Part shown: positions 24,525 through 36,811 of the stretch, one piece after another
Layout of the letters: every line of letters starts with the position of its first letter
Position numbering within the stretch: the first letter of the stretch is position 1
Origin: Cymbidium sinense
Lineage: Eukaryota; Streptophyta; Magnoliopsida; Asparagales; Orchidaceae
Reading direction: 5' to 3'
Length of the DNA stretch: 64,000 nt
NCBI GenBank assembly: GCA_021442155.1
Contig: CM038214.1
Location: forward strand, 142,514,040 to 142,578,039
The notes under the pieces: model-generated
Seen by the model: only the letters and a program-made list of their open reading frames with translations
Told to the model about the DNA's origin: nothing
The model's database searches: none
Made by a program: the position numbers and the translations under genes

Positions 24525-24955
24525 TAGAGAACAAATTCATATTCAACATTTCTTCTTTTCGATTTCACTAATCAAGTAGCAGACCAAGTTTTCTAAGACA
24601 CAAGAGATGACATAGATAAAAAATAATAATGCATAGAGAAAAACTCTAGATAGCTAGAACTATCTCTATTGTAAAGACACTGATTGATAAGTAGCAGATC
24701 GACGCCCATACTTGTTTCTATTCCCATCGAACAACACCACCTCTGAGGGGATCCACCATCATATCCCCATTCTATCCCTCCGTGACCACCATGATTGTAA
24801 CCTTCGTCATTCCTCCTGCCTCCATAACCACCACTACTCCAGCCACCACCTACATATCCATCACACTTCAATCCCCACCACCACTGATAGATGCCTCCAC
24901 CTTTTCCTCCATCCAGAGCTAGATCCAAGTTGACGTAATGTTCCCACTGCCCATT
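24525..24955 (-). pseudogene. GRP retrocopy 7
   Basis: The minus-strand tail reads GYVGGGWSSGGYGGRRNDEGYNHGG in one frame (in two overlapping parts), then YDGGSPQ. The last codons are D-G-N-R-N-K, one codon short at the expected Trp. The RRM remnant is shortened and frameshifted. The 3' UTR and A run are present. Non-functional. Confidence 0.8.
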
Positions 24956-26197
24956 AGGTTTAGGTGGTTTTGGTTTGTTATTAGTTTGGGTTTATGTTCA
25001 TTTTTTTTTATTTATTTAGTTTCTTGGGTTTAGCATTTAGGTTTGGGTTTTGGGTTTAGCTTTAGGGTTTAAGTTTAAGGATCAGATTTGGGGGTTTGTG
25101 GGTTTTTAGGTTTGTTTTATGATTTAGGTTGGGAGGTTTTTATTAGATTTGGGTTTAGGTTTGGGGTTTAGTGTTTTAGTTTTAAGGTTTTTTTGGGGTT
25201 TGTATTTAGGTTTGGTTTAGGTTTGGTTTTTTTAGGGTTTAGGGTTTGGTTTGGTTTAGGTTCTAGGTTTTGGGTTTGTGGTTAGGATTTTAGTTTATTT
25301 TTCTTTTTTATTTAATAAATTAAAATTACTATGTTAGTTTTTTTTATTATTTATTTTATTTTATTTTTTTATTTTTATTTTGGTTCAATTTTATTTTATT
25401 TATTTTAGGTTTATTTTATTTAGTTTAGGTTTTTTTTTATTATATTTTTAAGTTTAGTTTGGTTTAGATTTATCTTTATTTCTTTAGTTTATTTTATATT
25501 ATAGTTTTAGGTTTATTTTATTTTTTTAGGTTTACTTTAATTTTATTCTTTGTGGTTTTTATTTATTTTTTGGTTTATTTTAGGTTTTATTTTGCAATTT
25601 AGGTTTAGGTTTATTTTTAGTTTATTTTATTTTAATTTAGTTTGAGTTTAGTTTAGGTTTAGTTTATTTAGTAGTTTTATTTTATTTTAGTTTAATTTAT
25701 TTAGTTTAGTTTATTTTATTTTATTTTTTTGGTTTATGTTTTTTATTAGTTTAGGGTTTAGGTTTACTTTTTATTAAATTTTGGTTTATTTTAGGTTTTT
25801 AGGTTTTTATTTATTTCTTTATTTTTATTTTAGGTTTATTTTATTTTATTTTTATTTAAGGCATAATATTTTATTTTATTTTTTTTTAGTTTAGTTTAGG
25901 TTTTATTTATTTTATTTTTGGTTTTGTTTTAATTTTTATTTTATTCTTAGTTTAGGTTTAGTTTTAGTTAGTTTTTTATTTTTTTTTTTTCTTTTATTTT
26001 TTTTATTTGTTTTGGTTTATTTATTTATTTTAAGGTTTTATTTAGTTTATGTTTAGGTTTTACTTTTTTTTTTTTAGGTTTTTAGTGTTTGGTTTAGGGT
26101 TTGGTTTAGGTTAGGGTTAGTTTAGGTTTAGATTTAAGTTTAAGGTTTAGCTTTTGTTTAGGGTTTAGGTTTTGGTTTTTTATTTTATTTTATTTTA
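24956..26197 (+). repeat. Telomere-like array
   Basis: TTTAGGG/TTTGGG words at 24956-25300, a degenerate spacer near 25313-25340, TTTTA/TTTAG words to 26080, then TTTAGGG words. The T-rich edge of GRP copy 8 follows. No coding content. Confidence 0.87.
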
Positions 26198-26659
26198 AAA
26201 GAGAACAAATTCATTTTCAACATTTCTTCTTTTTGATTTTATCAACCAATTAACACACCAAGTTTTCTAAGACACAAGAAACAACATAGATAAATAATGA
26301 GCATTCATAGAGTAAATCAAAAATCCTAGATAACTAGAACCGTCTCTACTATAAGGACATAGTTCGTTAAGCAGCAGATTGGATTGGCTATTCTTCAATT
26401 TCTCCGCCCATCAACCTCCGCCTCAGTAGCAGGATCCACCATCATATCGATCTCTCCTCCACCACCACCACCTGAGGTAACCTCCATCGCTCTTGCCTCC
26501 ATAACCACCATTAATCTGACCACCACCTCAATATGCACCAACACCTACAGATCACCCACCAACACTGCGATAATCGTTGCATATGCCTTCACCTTCACCG
26601 CTAGATCTAAACTGAGCCTGGTTGATGGTGATGTTCATACTGTGAAGGTTATGCCCATT
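26198..26659 (-). pseudogene. GRP retrocopy 8
   Basis: The 5' edge reads N-G-H-N-L-H-S-M-N-I-T-I-N-Q-A-Q, with residue 14 kept as CAG. The glycine-rich tail then carries stops and frame shifts. The 3' UTR is well kept. It is the same unit as the other copies, bounded by CCCTAAG on its 5' side and A-rich sequence on its 3' side. Confidence 0.82.
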
Positions 26660-29044
26660 CTTAGGGTTTAAGTTTAGGTTTAGGTTTGGACATGTTAGGT
26701 TTTAGGGTTTAGGCTTGTTTCTTAATTTATTTAATTACTTTAGTTTAGGTTTAGGTTTGGGGTTTGTTTTTAAGTTTAGGTTTGTGGGGAGTTTTGGGGT
26801 TTGGGGTTTTAGGTTTGCTTTAAGGTTTGGTTTAGGTTAAGGAGAGTTTAGGGTTTAGGGTTTAAAGTTTAGGGTTTTTGGGGTTTAGGGTTTATAGTTT
26901 AGCGTTTAGGGTTTAGGGTTGTAGGTTTAGGTTTTAGGGTTTAGGGTTTAGTGTTTAACTTTTTAGGTTTAGGATTTAGGATTTAAAGTTTAGCATTTAG
27001 GGTTTTTTAAAAAAAAATTGAAGTAGACCAATTGGTTTAGGTTTTTTTAGTTTATTTAGTTTATTTTTTATTTATTTTAGTTTATTTTATTTTTTATTTT
27101 TATTTAGGTTTATTTTTAATTTTATTTAGGATAATTTATTTATATTAAGTTTATTTAGTTTGGTTTAGGTTTTTTTATTTTAATTTTTTTTAGGTTTAAG
27201 TTTATTTTTTAGTTGAGTTTTTTTTTTTAATTTTATTTTTTAGGTTTAGGTTTTATTTTTTTTATTATTAGGTTTTGGTTTAGGTTTTTATTTTATATTT
27301 TTTAGGTTTAGTTTTAGGTTTATTTTTTTTATTTTTAGATTTTATTTTTTAGTTTAGCTTAGGGTTATTTTTCATTTAATTTTATTTTATTTTAGGTTTA
27401 GTTTTAGGTTTAGTTTATTTTAGGTTTAGGTTTAGGTTTTTATTTTTTAGGTTTAAGTTTTAATTATTTTAATTAATTTTAGTTTTATTTAGGTTTATTT
27501 TATTTTATTTTAGGTTTAGTTTTTTTTTAGTTAAGGTTAGTGTTATTTTATTAAATTTTAGGTTTATTTTTTGATACAGGTTTTATTTAGTTATTTTATT
27601 TATCTTAAGTTTATATTATTTGTATTTTAGTAGTTTTATTTATTTGTTTTTTAGGTTTATTTATTTTTTTTTAGTTTAGTTTTATTTTTATCTTAGTTTC
27701 ATTTTTTTATTTATTTTATTTTTAGATTATTTAGGTTTAGGTTAGTTAAGTTTAGGTTTAGTTTAGGTTTGGGTTTATTTTATTTTATTTTATTTTTATT
27801 TAGTCAAGTTTAGGAAGGTTTAAGAAGGTCATGGTTTGTTTGTGGTTTAGGGCTCAGTTTTTTAGGTAGTTAGGTTAGTGCCTAGGTTTAGTAGGTTTAG
27901 GTAGTAGTGTAGGGTTTAGTGGTTAGGGTTTGTATTTTAAGAGTGATTAGAGTTTAGGATTAAGGTTTATGGTTTAGGTTTTGTAGTTTAGAGTAGGATT
28001 TAATTTATAGTTTAGGGTTTAACTTTGGGGTTTAAAGATGGTTTTTTTTTTTTAATTTTTATTTATTTATTTAAATTAAGTAAACTTGTAGGTTTAGGTT
28101 TATCTAGTTTATGTTTTATTTATTTTAATTTAATTTATTTTTTATTTTTATATAGATTTATTTTTATTTTTATTTAATTTAGTTTATTTATTTCATTTAG
28201 GTTTTTTTATTTTATTATTTTAGGTTTAGTTTAGGTTTAGTTAGGTTTATTTTAGTTTAGTTTTATTTTTATTTTTAGGTTTATTATTTATTTTTAGGTT
28301 TAGGTTTAGGTTTTTATTTTATTTTATTAGGTTTAGGTTTTAGATTTTTATTTTAGGTTTATTTCTAGGTTTTATTTTTTTGTTTATAGTTTAGGATTTT
28401 TTTTATTTAAAAATTAAGTAAACTCGTAGATTTTGGTTTATTTAGTTTATTTTTTATTTGTTTTAGTTTCTTTTATTTTTTATTTTTATTTTTATTTAAT
28501 TTAGTTTATTTATCTTAGGTTTGTTTATTTTAGTTTATTTTTTTGGTTTATTTTTTTATTTAGGTTTAAGTTTAGGTTTAGGTTTAGTTTATTTTTATTT
28601 TTATTTTATTTTTTAGGTTTAGGTTTCAGTTTAGGTTTTTTTTTAACTTTTAGTTTAGGCTTAGGTTTATTTTTAGTTTATTTTATTTTATTTATTTTAG
28701 GTTTAGGTTTAGGTTTATTTTATTTAAGGTTTATATTTTTTATTAGTTTAGGGTTTAGGTTTTACTTTTTATTAATTTTTATGTTTTATTTTTAGTTTTT
28801 TTGTAGGTTTAGGTTTTTATTTTGCTATTATTTTATTTTATTTTAGGTTTATTTTATTTTTATTTTAGGTATAGTAATTTATTTTATTTAGGTTTTTTTC
28901 TTTTCTAGTTTAGTTTAGGTTTCTATTTATTTTATTCTAGTTTAGTTTTAATTTTTTATTTTATATTCTTTTTAGGTTTAGGTTTAATTTTAGTTCAGGT
29001 TTTTATTTTCTTTTATTTTTTTATTTTATTTTGGTTTTGGTTTA
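26660..29044 (+). repeat. Telomere-like array with three spacer-like motifs
   Basis: TTTAGGG words at 26660-27005; spacer-like motif at 27006-27035; TTTTA words to 27790; G-rich island at 27830-28030; spacer at 28073-28093; TTTTA words; another spacer at 28411-28430; TTTTA words to 29044. The two last spacers are only about 340 bases apart, the shortest interval seen. No coding content. Confidence 0.87.
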
Positions 29045-30025
29045 TTTCTATAGAGAAAAGCATCTAGAAATAAGGACAAGCCAAGTACATAAAAGAAAAA
29101 AAAATGATAAAAATCTTAGATAAGTCTCAGGCTCAGTCACATTCATCTCAAGGGGCAATAGGATATGTGAGCATCCAAAGTTAAGAAGAAGGGTTATAAT
29201 TACATATGGTGCTAGTAGCCAAAAGGATAATATTGGAAACATCCCAGACATAATAGCCAACTTACCTCGATTAAACCAAAGAGCCAAAAACCAAGAGCTA
29301 GCCACATTCCAGTACCTATCATTAGGATTAAATAGGTAACTAACTAGCAGAACATCTAGCCAAACTAGAGCAAAACAACCAACCAAACAAGATATCAGCC
29401 ATGAAACAACCACCATAAAGCCACATAAAACAAATAAAGGCAAATGGTAAAGAACCAAAAATTCTACAGAACCACCAACCAACATCACAGCTGGAGCCAG
29501 CCATCAAGGACACCCAGGCAACCATAACAATGAATCAGTAGAAACAACAACAGAGCCAAGAATAACCAAAGCCATATACAGGTTCATCCCATAATAGAAA
29601 GAAATGACCAGCCATTGGGCCATCCATCCAACAGGTAAACACCACAAAAAAAACATCAAAAATCACCAGAAAAGGGAAACAAAAACTAGATGGTAGGTAA
29701 TACCCGGAGAGAGTAACTCACCAGAAGGAACAAAACCCATGGCTAGGCTCAACCAATAATCACGATGCCAAATAGCCAAAACAAAAAGCAAAAGGATGGA
29801 AAAACCATAGCCACCAAGCAAAGACCAGCCAAAAAACCCTCACAGGAAAAGAATGATGCTACGAAAAAAAGGCAAACAAGCAAGCTCTGAAGCTTGCTAA
29901 TCACTAGGCCATCAAAAAACCAACACAACAAAAGATCGACAAGATCAAAGAGCCACCAAAATCGAGGGGAAAGCTCAACAAGCATCAACTAGAAATAATC
30001 GACCTCCATCGAAGGAGATACCATT
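29045..30025 (-). mobile_element. 5'-truncated L1-family LINE fragment (copy Xa')
   Basis: Nearly the same sequence as 7042-8013, including the identical 5' breakpoint (GGAGATACCATT, then GTTAGGG). It lacks the outermost 280 bases or so of the LINE 3' end and its A tail; the left edge joins TTTTA-rich array directly. It is a duplicate of copy Xa, not an independent insertion. Confidence 0.82.
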
Positions 30026-31107
30026 GTTAGGGTTTAAGTTTAGGTTTAGGTTAATTATTTAGGGACTAAGTTTATTTTTAATTTATTAGTTACTTTAGTT
30101 TAGCTTTAGGTTTAGTTTGGGGTTTAGGTTTAGGGTTTATGGTTTTGGTTTATTGTTTAGGGTTTTAGGGTTTATGCTTTAAAGTTTATTAGGTTTTAGG
30201 GTTTATGCTTTTAAGGATTAGGGTTTGGGTTAGTTTTTCAAGTTTAGTTTTAGGGGTTTTAGTATTTAGAGGGTTTAGGTAGGGTTTAGGGTTTGGATTA
30301 GGTTTATGGTTTTTAATCAAAACTAGAGTTTAGGTTTATTTAGTTTATTTTATTTATTTTGGTTTATTTATTTTATTTTTATTTAGGTTAATTTTTTTAT
30401 TTTGCTTAGTTTATGATTTTTATTTTAGTTTAGTTTTTAAGTTTAAGTTTAGGTTTAGTTATATCTTTTAGTTTATTTTATTTTATTTTACTCTTTGGGT
30501 TTAGCTTTTTAGGTTTAGGTTTTATTTTATTTTTTTTTAGTTTGTTTTAGGTTTTATTTTATGTTTATTTTTTAGGTTTTAGTTTTTTAGCTATGTTTAG
30601 GTTTATTTTAGTTTATTTTATTTTATTTAGTTTACATTTAGGTTTAGGTTTTATTTTTAGTTTAGTTTATTTTAGTTGTTTAGTATATTTATTTTTTATT
30701 TTAGTTTAGGTTTTTGAGTTTTAGGGTTTAGGTTTTATTTAAGGTTTATTTTAGGTTTAGGTTTTTTATTTCATTTTATTTTATGTCTATTTTGTTTTTA
30801 TTTTACGTTTAGTTTTTATTTTATTTAGGTTATTTATTGATAGGTTTATTTTATTTTTTAGTTTAGTTCAAATATTTATTCATTTTATTTTATTTTAGTT
30901 TTTATTTTTTATTTTATTTTATTTTTAGGTTTAGGATTAGGTTTAGGTTTTAGTTTATGTTTTTATTTTTTTTAGGTTTAGGGTTTGGGGATTAAGGTTT
31001 AGGGTTCAGGGTTGTAGGTTTTAGGGTTTAGGGATTAGGGTTTAGGGTTTAGAGTTTTAGGGTTTAGGGTTTAGGGTTCATATTTTAGTTTAGGGTTTAG
31101 GGTTTTT
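30026..31107 (+). repeat. Telomere-like array
   Basis: TTTAGGG words to 30310, a weak spacer, TTTTA/TTTAG words to about 30965, then TTTAGGG words. It corresponds in position and structure to 8014-9161. No coding content. Confidence 0.88.
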
Positions 31108-31582
31108 GGTTTTTTTTAACAGAGAATAAATTTAGATTCAACATTTCTTCTTTTCGATTTCATCAACCAAGTAACACACCAAGTTTTCTAAGACACAAGT
31201 GATGACATAGATAAAAAATGAGCACATAAAGCAAATCAAAATACTAGATAACTAGAACCGCCCCTACCAAAACACGCTCATAAGCAGAATCGATAGTCGT
31301 TCTTCAATTTCTCCGCTCCCATCAACCACCCCAACCTCTCGAGTAGTGGGATCGACCATCACATCCTCGATCTCTCCCTTCCCCACCACCATGGTGGTAA
31401 CATCCGTCACTCCTTCCACCTCCATAACCACCACTGCTCCAACCACCACCTCCATATCCACATGCACCTCCAGATCCCCCACCACCATTGTGATAACCGT
31501 CGCCTCTGCGTTCACCTCCACCTCGAGATCTAGACTGAGCCTGGTTAATGGTGATGTTCTTACCGTCAAGGTACTGCCCATT
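31108..31582 (-). pseudogene. GRP retrocopy 9, long open frame
   Basis: From the AATGGGCAG edge it is open for more than 80 codons: N-G-Q-Y-L-D-G-K-N-I-T-I-N-Q-A-Q-S-R-S, then a tail with GGYHH and RDRGCDGRS segments. A small deletion creates a stop just before the C terminus (G-W-G-G, stop), after which W-E-R-R-N is still visible. It lacks the first three quarters of the RRM. Non-functional as an RNA-binding protein. Confidence 0.86.
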
Positions 31583-31893
31583 CTAAAGGTTTAGGTTTAG
31601 GTTTAGGTTTATTAGCTTTTAGGTTTAGGTTTATTTTTAAATTTATTTAGTTACTTTAGGTTTAGTTTAAGGTTTGGGGTTTTGGGTTTAAGGTTTATGG
31701 TTAGGGTTTAGGGTTTAGAATTTAGGTTTTATGCTTTTAGAGTTTAGATTTTGAGATTAGGGTTTAGGGTTTAGGGTTTAGGGTTTAGGGTTCAGTCTTT
31801 AGGCTTTAGGGTTTAAGGTTAATTTAGGGTTTAGGGTTTAGGGTTTAGTGTTTAGGGTTTAAGGTTACGGTTTAGGGTTTAGGGTTTAGGGTG
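31583..31893 (+). repeat. Interstitial telomere-like repeat with one of the longest clean TTTAGGG runs
   Basis: Around 31755-31795 about five TTTAGGG units follow each other. The rest is variant words. It ends at the T-rich edge of LINE fragment Xb'. Confidence 0.92.
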
Positions 31894-33031
31894 TTTATTT
31901 TTGGGAAAGATGGAATTTTTTTACCATAAAAAGAAAAGATACAATATCCTTAAAAAAGGTAAAGCTCTAAAATTCTACTGGTCTCATAATTATAAGAAAC
32001 CTATAGAGCTAAACCCCCTTCTTCTAAGTACATTAGAAAAAGATAAGGATAAAGTAGCAAATACAATGCCTAAAAAGCATATAAGAAAAAGACATAGAGT
32101 AAGAATAAAACAAATCCTGAAAATAGTAAAAGGATGAGTCAACATTTGTTCATGATTCCTTTGAGAAAGCTAGATAAGGAAGATGCACAACAATATCGCT
32201 TGGGTTGACTAAGCAACGACCATTCCCTCTGTAAAGTTCTAACCTGTAAAAGAAATCTGCAAATCACTACAAAGGCAAAAGTCATAGCTAAAAGAGATAA
32301 GGATAAAGAGAGGAAAAGGAGAGAGCTTAGAAAGAGAAGGCTCTGGCTCAGTTAGGATCATCTCAAGGGGGAACAATAAATATGAGCATCCAAACTTCAT
32401 AAAGAAGTGTTACAATCATATGTAATGCTACTAACTAGAGAGAAGAGGTGAGTAACATCAAAGCCATCATAGCCAAAGATACATGATACAAGCAAACATC
32501 TAAGGCCGCCCATAGAGTTCATCAAGCACCATTAAACAAAAGAAAATGAGCAAGAACTGCTAGCGCCAAAACCACCAAACAAAAAGCATAATAGACTAAT
32601 CATAATAACACTGAGAGAGGCTAGAACAAAGTCAGAACATGAACAACAGCCATTAACCAGATCCCATCCAAGCTCTAAACTAGTAAAAACCAGAACCAAC
32701 CATTAGCAAGAACCAGATCAATGCTAACTAATAGGGAAACAACCAACAAAACCATGATAGGAGCCCTCAATCCAAAGTCCCAACAATAACCAGTCACCAA
32801 GCCAAACCAGGATGAGCAACCACAAATGTCTAAATAGCTCAGAAATGAAACCATCAACTGAAGGAAAAATAAAAGAAAAAATATGTCGCAGCCAATGCAA
32901 ATCACCATAAGACAAAATAACAACACAAAAGGGGGCCGAAGGCAGCCAACAATCACCAGAAACCAAAAATTCCAATCTAAAAGGATCAATAAAAGTTCAG
33001 CCAACACAATAAAAGGCTCTAGAAAATTGTC
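31894..33031 (-). mobile_element. 5'-truncated L1-family LINE fragment (copy Xb')
   Basis: Twin of 9863-10905: the same 3' terminal block (ATTTTTTTACCATAAAAAG), the same internal order and the same 5' breakpoint (AAAAGGCTCT, then a few bases, then AGGTTTAGG). It is longer than its twin because it keeps the GAGCATCCAAAC segment. Only LINE 3' UTR is present. Confidence 0.8.
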
Positions 33032-33092
33032 AGGTTTAGGTTTTAATGTTAGGGTTCAACTTTTAGTTTAAGGTTTAGGGTTTTTGGTATCT
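33032..33092 (+). repeat. Short telomere-like linker
   Basis: About 60 bases of TTTAGG-type words between LINE fragment Xb' and GRP copy 10, matching the linker at 10906-10962. Confidence 0.86.
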
Positions 33093-33557
33093 ATTTTCTT
33101 TAACAATGAACGAATTCATATTCAAAATTTCATCTTTTTAATTTTATCAACCAAGTAACACACTAAACTTTCTAAGACACAAGTGGCGACATAGATAAAA
33201 AATGAGCATGCATAGATCAAATCAAATACCCTAGATAACTAGAATCGTCTCTACTAGAAAGACACAGTTTCATAACAGTAGATCAGATTTGTTGTTCTTC
33301 AATTTCTCTGGTTCCCATCTAAACCACCCTAGCCTCTCGAGTAGCGAGATCCACCATCATATCCCTAATCTCTCTCGCCGCCGCCACCACCCCTGTAACC
33401 TCCATTGCTCCTCCCGCCTCCATAACCACCATTACTTCACCATCGCCAATATCCACCAAGACCTCCACCACCAACCGAGATAATCGCCGCTCCACCTTCA
33501 CCTCCACAACCATATTTACTAAGCCCATGATACTCCCTGATCAGGTTATGCCCATTC
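33093..33557 (-). pseudogene. GRP retrocopy 10
   Basis: The 5' edge is AATGGGCATAACC; the RRM remnant is frameshifted. The second half is in one frame apart from stops (SNGGYGGGRSNGGYRGGGGG, then YDGGSRYSRG) and ends D-G-N-Q-R-N, TGA, with CAG at the expected Trp codon. In-frame TAG codons occur where CAG or CGG is expected. The 3' UTR is present. Confidence 0.83.
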
Positions 33558-34593
33558 TGGGTTTAGTTTAGTTTAGGTTTTGGTTAGTTCATTAGTTTAG
33601 GTTTTAGGTTTATTTTTTAATTTATTTAGTTACTTTAGGTTTAGGTTTAGGATTTGGGGGTTTGGGGTTTGGGTCTGGGTTAAGGTTTAGGGTTTAGTTT
33701 GGGTTTAGGGTTTAGGGTTTATGCTTTAGGTTTGTGGGTTAGGGTTGGGCTTAGGGTTTTATTGGGTTTAGGGTTTAGTGTTGTAGGTTTAGGGTTTAGG
33801 GTTTAGGGTTTAGTGTTTAGGATTTAGGATTTAATATTTTTTTTTAAATTAACCAAACCGATATGTTTCGGTTTACTTAGTATATTTTATTTATTAATTA
33901 TTTAATTTAGTTTACTTTATTTTTTTATTTAATTTAATTTTTTATTTTTATTTAATTAGTTTTTTTGTTTTAATTTATGTTTTTTATTTTAGTTTTTTTT
34001 AGGTTTAGGTTTATTTTTTTTAGTTGAGTTATTTTATTTTATTTTAGATTTAGTTTAGGATTTTATTTTATTTTTTTAGGTTTAGTTTAGATTTTATTTA
34101 AGGTTTGTTTTTTTTTGGTTTTATTTTTTTTAGTTTAAGTTTAGGTTTACTTTTAGTTTATTTTATTTTATTTAGATTTGGTTTAGGTTTAGTTTATTTA
34201 TTTAGTTTTATTTATTTTAGTTTAGTTTATTTTAATTTATGTTTTAGGTTTTTTTATTTTGTTTATTTTACCTTTAGGTTTAGGTTTTATTTAGTTTTAT
34301 TTTATTTTATTTTAAGTTTATTTTATCTATGTTTTAGGTTTAGTTTTATTTTATTTAGGTTTTATTCTTAGATTTATTTTATTTTTAGTTTAGTTTAGAT
34401 TTTATTTATTTTATTTAGTTTTATTATTTATTTTGTTTTATTTTAAGTTTAGGTCTTAGTTTAGATTTTTATTTATTTATTTTATTTAGGTTTTGGTTTT
34501 TTATTTATTTGATTTTTAGGTTTTATTTAGTTTAAGTTTTGGTTTTTTTGGTTTAGGATTTAGGGTTTTATTTAGGATTTAGGGTTTAGGTGT
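33558..34593 (+). repeat. Telomere-like array
   Basis: TTTAGGG words to 33840, a spacer-like motif at 33845-33870, TTTTA/TTTAG words to 34550, then TTTAGGG words up to the 3' edge of LINE B. No coding content. Confidence 0.87.
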
Positions 34594-36800
34594 ATTTTAA
34601 AGAGAACCCATAGAGGGGAGAATTTTATTATTACCCTGAATAAAGGTACAAGTTCCTTAGAGGGAAAAATTTTGTTATTATCGCTCAAAGTACTACATTG
34701 ACCAAGAGAGAAAGGTCCCTATCCCAACAAAAGCAAGGAAATAAAAACTAAGCAAAAGAAATAAAATACCAAAAAATAACTAAGCAACAACATAGTAAAT
34801 AGGAGGATCAGCCAAAGGCCACTATTAGAATCAAAAGTCTTTTGAGAGTTGCATAATCAACATCTAGGATCCGAAACATACAAAGAATATGTAAAAGAAT
34901 CTTGCAAGCAAATAGAAGATGTAATTAGCACATCAAGGGAAAATCAAGCTTAAGCACATAATAAAGAGCAATATAAGACAAAATTTCAAATAAGGCTCAG
35001 GCTCAATCATGTTCATCTTAAGGGGCAACTACAAATGTGAGCATCCAAACTTCAAAAGAAGGGTTACAGTCACATATGCTGCTACCAACCAAAAGATAAT
35101 AAGGAAATCATCTCAACCATCATCACCCACTTACCTCAACGAAGGCAATCTGCCAAAGAGTGAAGGTCAACATTTATCTAGTACATGCTACCCAAGCAAC
35201 AGAAACAACTAGCCCACAAATCACCCAGCCGACTAAAGGTCACCAAGCCTGATAGGAAGTAGCATCAACAAAACCACCACAATAGAAATGAAAGAGTAGC
35301 TGCCAAGATTTCACCTAGAAAGTAAAGCCACCACAAATAGAAACCAAACCCACTAGTGTCATCAGACAACCACAAGCAATAGCCCAAAATAAAAAAACAT
35401 CAACCTACAACTAGCACCAAGAAACTAATAGTTCCAAACTAGATTAGAGAACAAGGCCAACCAACCGGTCAACCCAAATACTAGAGATAAGAAATAAAAA
35501 AAGGTATACCTCCTTCGAGATAGAAAGATTAGCCAGAAAATAGTAGCACCGGAGTGGAAAAAGAACCCATGAAGAGACCAAAGGGGCATCCAAAAACACC
35601 GAAAATCACCACCAAGAGCGGAAAAAATAGCCAATCCCACCCTACGAACCAAGAGGGAAGACACATAGAACAAAGGGAGCCAAAGAAATCAAAAGCAATC
35701 TCAATCTTCAGCCAAAATAATAGACCAAGCCAACAACACTCAAGGAAAAAATAATAGCCACCCAACTGAGCAAACATCCAAAATCGAAAACCAACAAACA
35801 ACCACCATAAGGCCAAATCTAAAATAAAGAAAAACAACCAAAAAGGCAACCCTACCAGCTAATAATAGTTCAGAATGAAAACCAACCTAACTAGCCAACC
35901 CATAAAGCCACCTAACTAATTAATAAAGCAGCTGATGAGCTAACCCCGATAAGGAAGCAACCAGTCCAAAGGGGAGGCAATCCAAACACAGAGAAAGATA
36001 GGCATAGTGACAAACTAATAGGAAGCCACCATAAACAATAAAGAAACAAATGGTAATCACCCAACAAGACAAAAATTTGTAGCCTGGGAGGACCACCCAA
36101 CCACCAATAGCCCACCAAAGTGGAAAGGAAAATAGACCAAGGTCCCTTCTAGACTCCAGGGATTAAAAAAATTAGCACCAAAGAGAAAATAGGTTACTAT
36201 AACCCACTAATTAGCACCCTTCGCCAGGTAAAGGGAGAAACCAACAAACAAAAACCACCAAGCCTAAAATGATGAAGAGACAAAACCACCAAAAGGCCTA
36301 GCACAAACTCAAGAGTGAAAGATCAATAAGTAGCCATCAAATAATAGCCACCCAAGCTAGAGGGTAGTAAAAAACGAGCACCCACCAGGCCCAAAAATAG
36401 TAGCAGAAAAACCTTCCTAAGTAAGGAAACAACTAGCAAAAACTAGAGGCAAAACCAGTACTAATTAAGAAAAGGAAAAAGCCAAAACCAGGCAGAGGCA
36501 TAACCTAAATGGAGGCCACCATAAGTTCAAGGAAGCACTTGAAGAAACTGTTGACATTCAGATCCCTAAATAAAATAGTCAGCCAATGTGAACACCTCTC
36601 CAACAACATAGGTTGAACAGCTAGCCACCACATCAAAAAGATCTCCTAAATATTACAGCACAAACCAGGCAAGAGAGTGAACCAACCAAAGGAATGCAGC
36701 AAAATGAAAATGCACATAGATAAAAACATAAAAAACCAAAAAAAACACAATGAAAAATTAATTTCTAAGATAAGGTAATCCGGTGTTATCTAGATTAACC
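34594..36800 (-). other. LINE B 3' untranslated region
   Basis: No coding frame is credible. It carries the family landmarks GTGAGCATCCAAAC and GGGTTACAGTCACATATG at about 35035-35080 that tie LINE A, Xa, Xa', Xb and Xb' together. It is purine-rich on the plus strand, with many CCAACC and ACCACC words. Confidence 0.78.
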
Positions 36801-36811
36801 AAGCCTCACAA

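Noticed and set aside
35425..36118. Hydrophobic open frames in the LINE B 3' region, and similar ones at 29048-29988 and 32675-33007
   Set aside because: They lie in LINE 3' UTR copies, are not conserved as frames between the related copies, and owe their hydrophobicity to CCA/CAA-rich sequence read in antisense.
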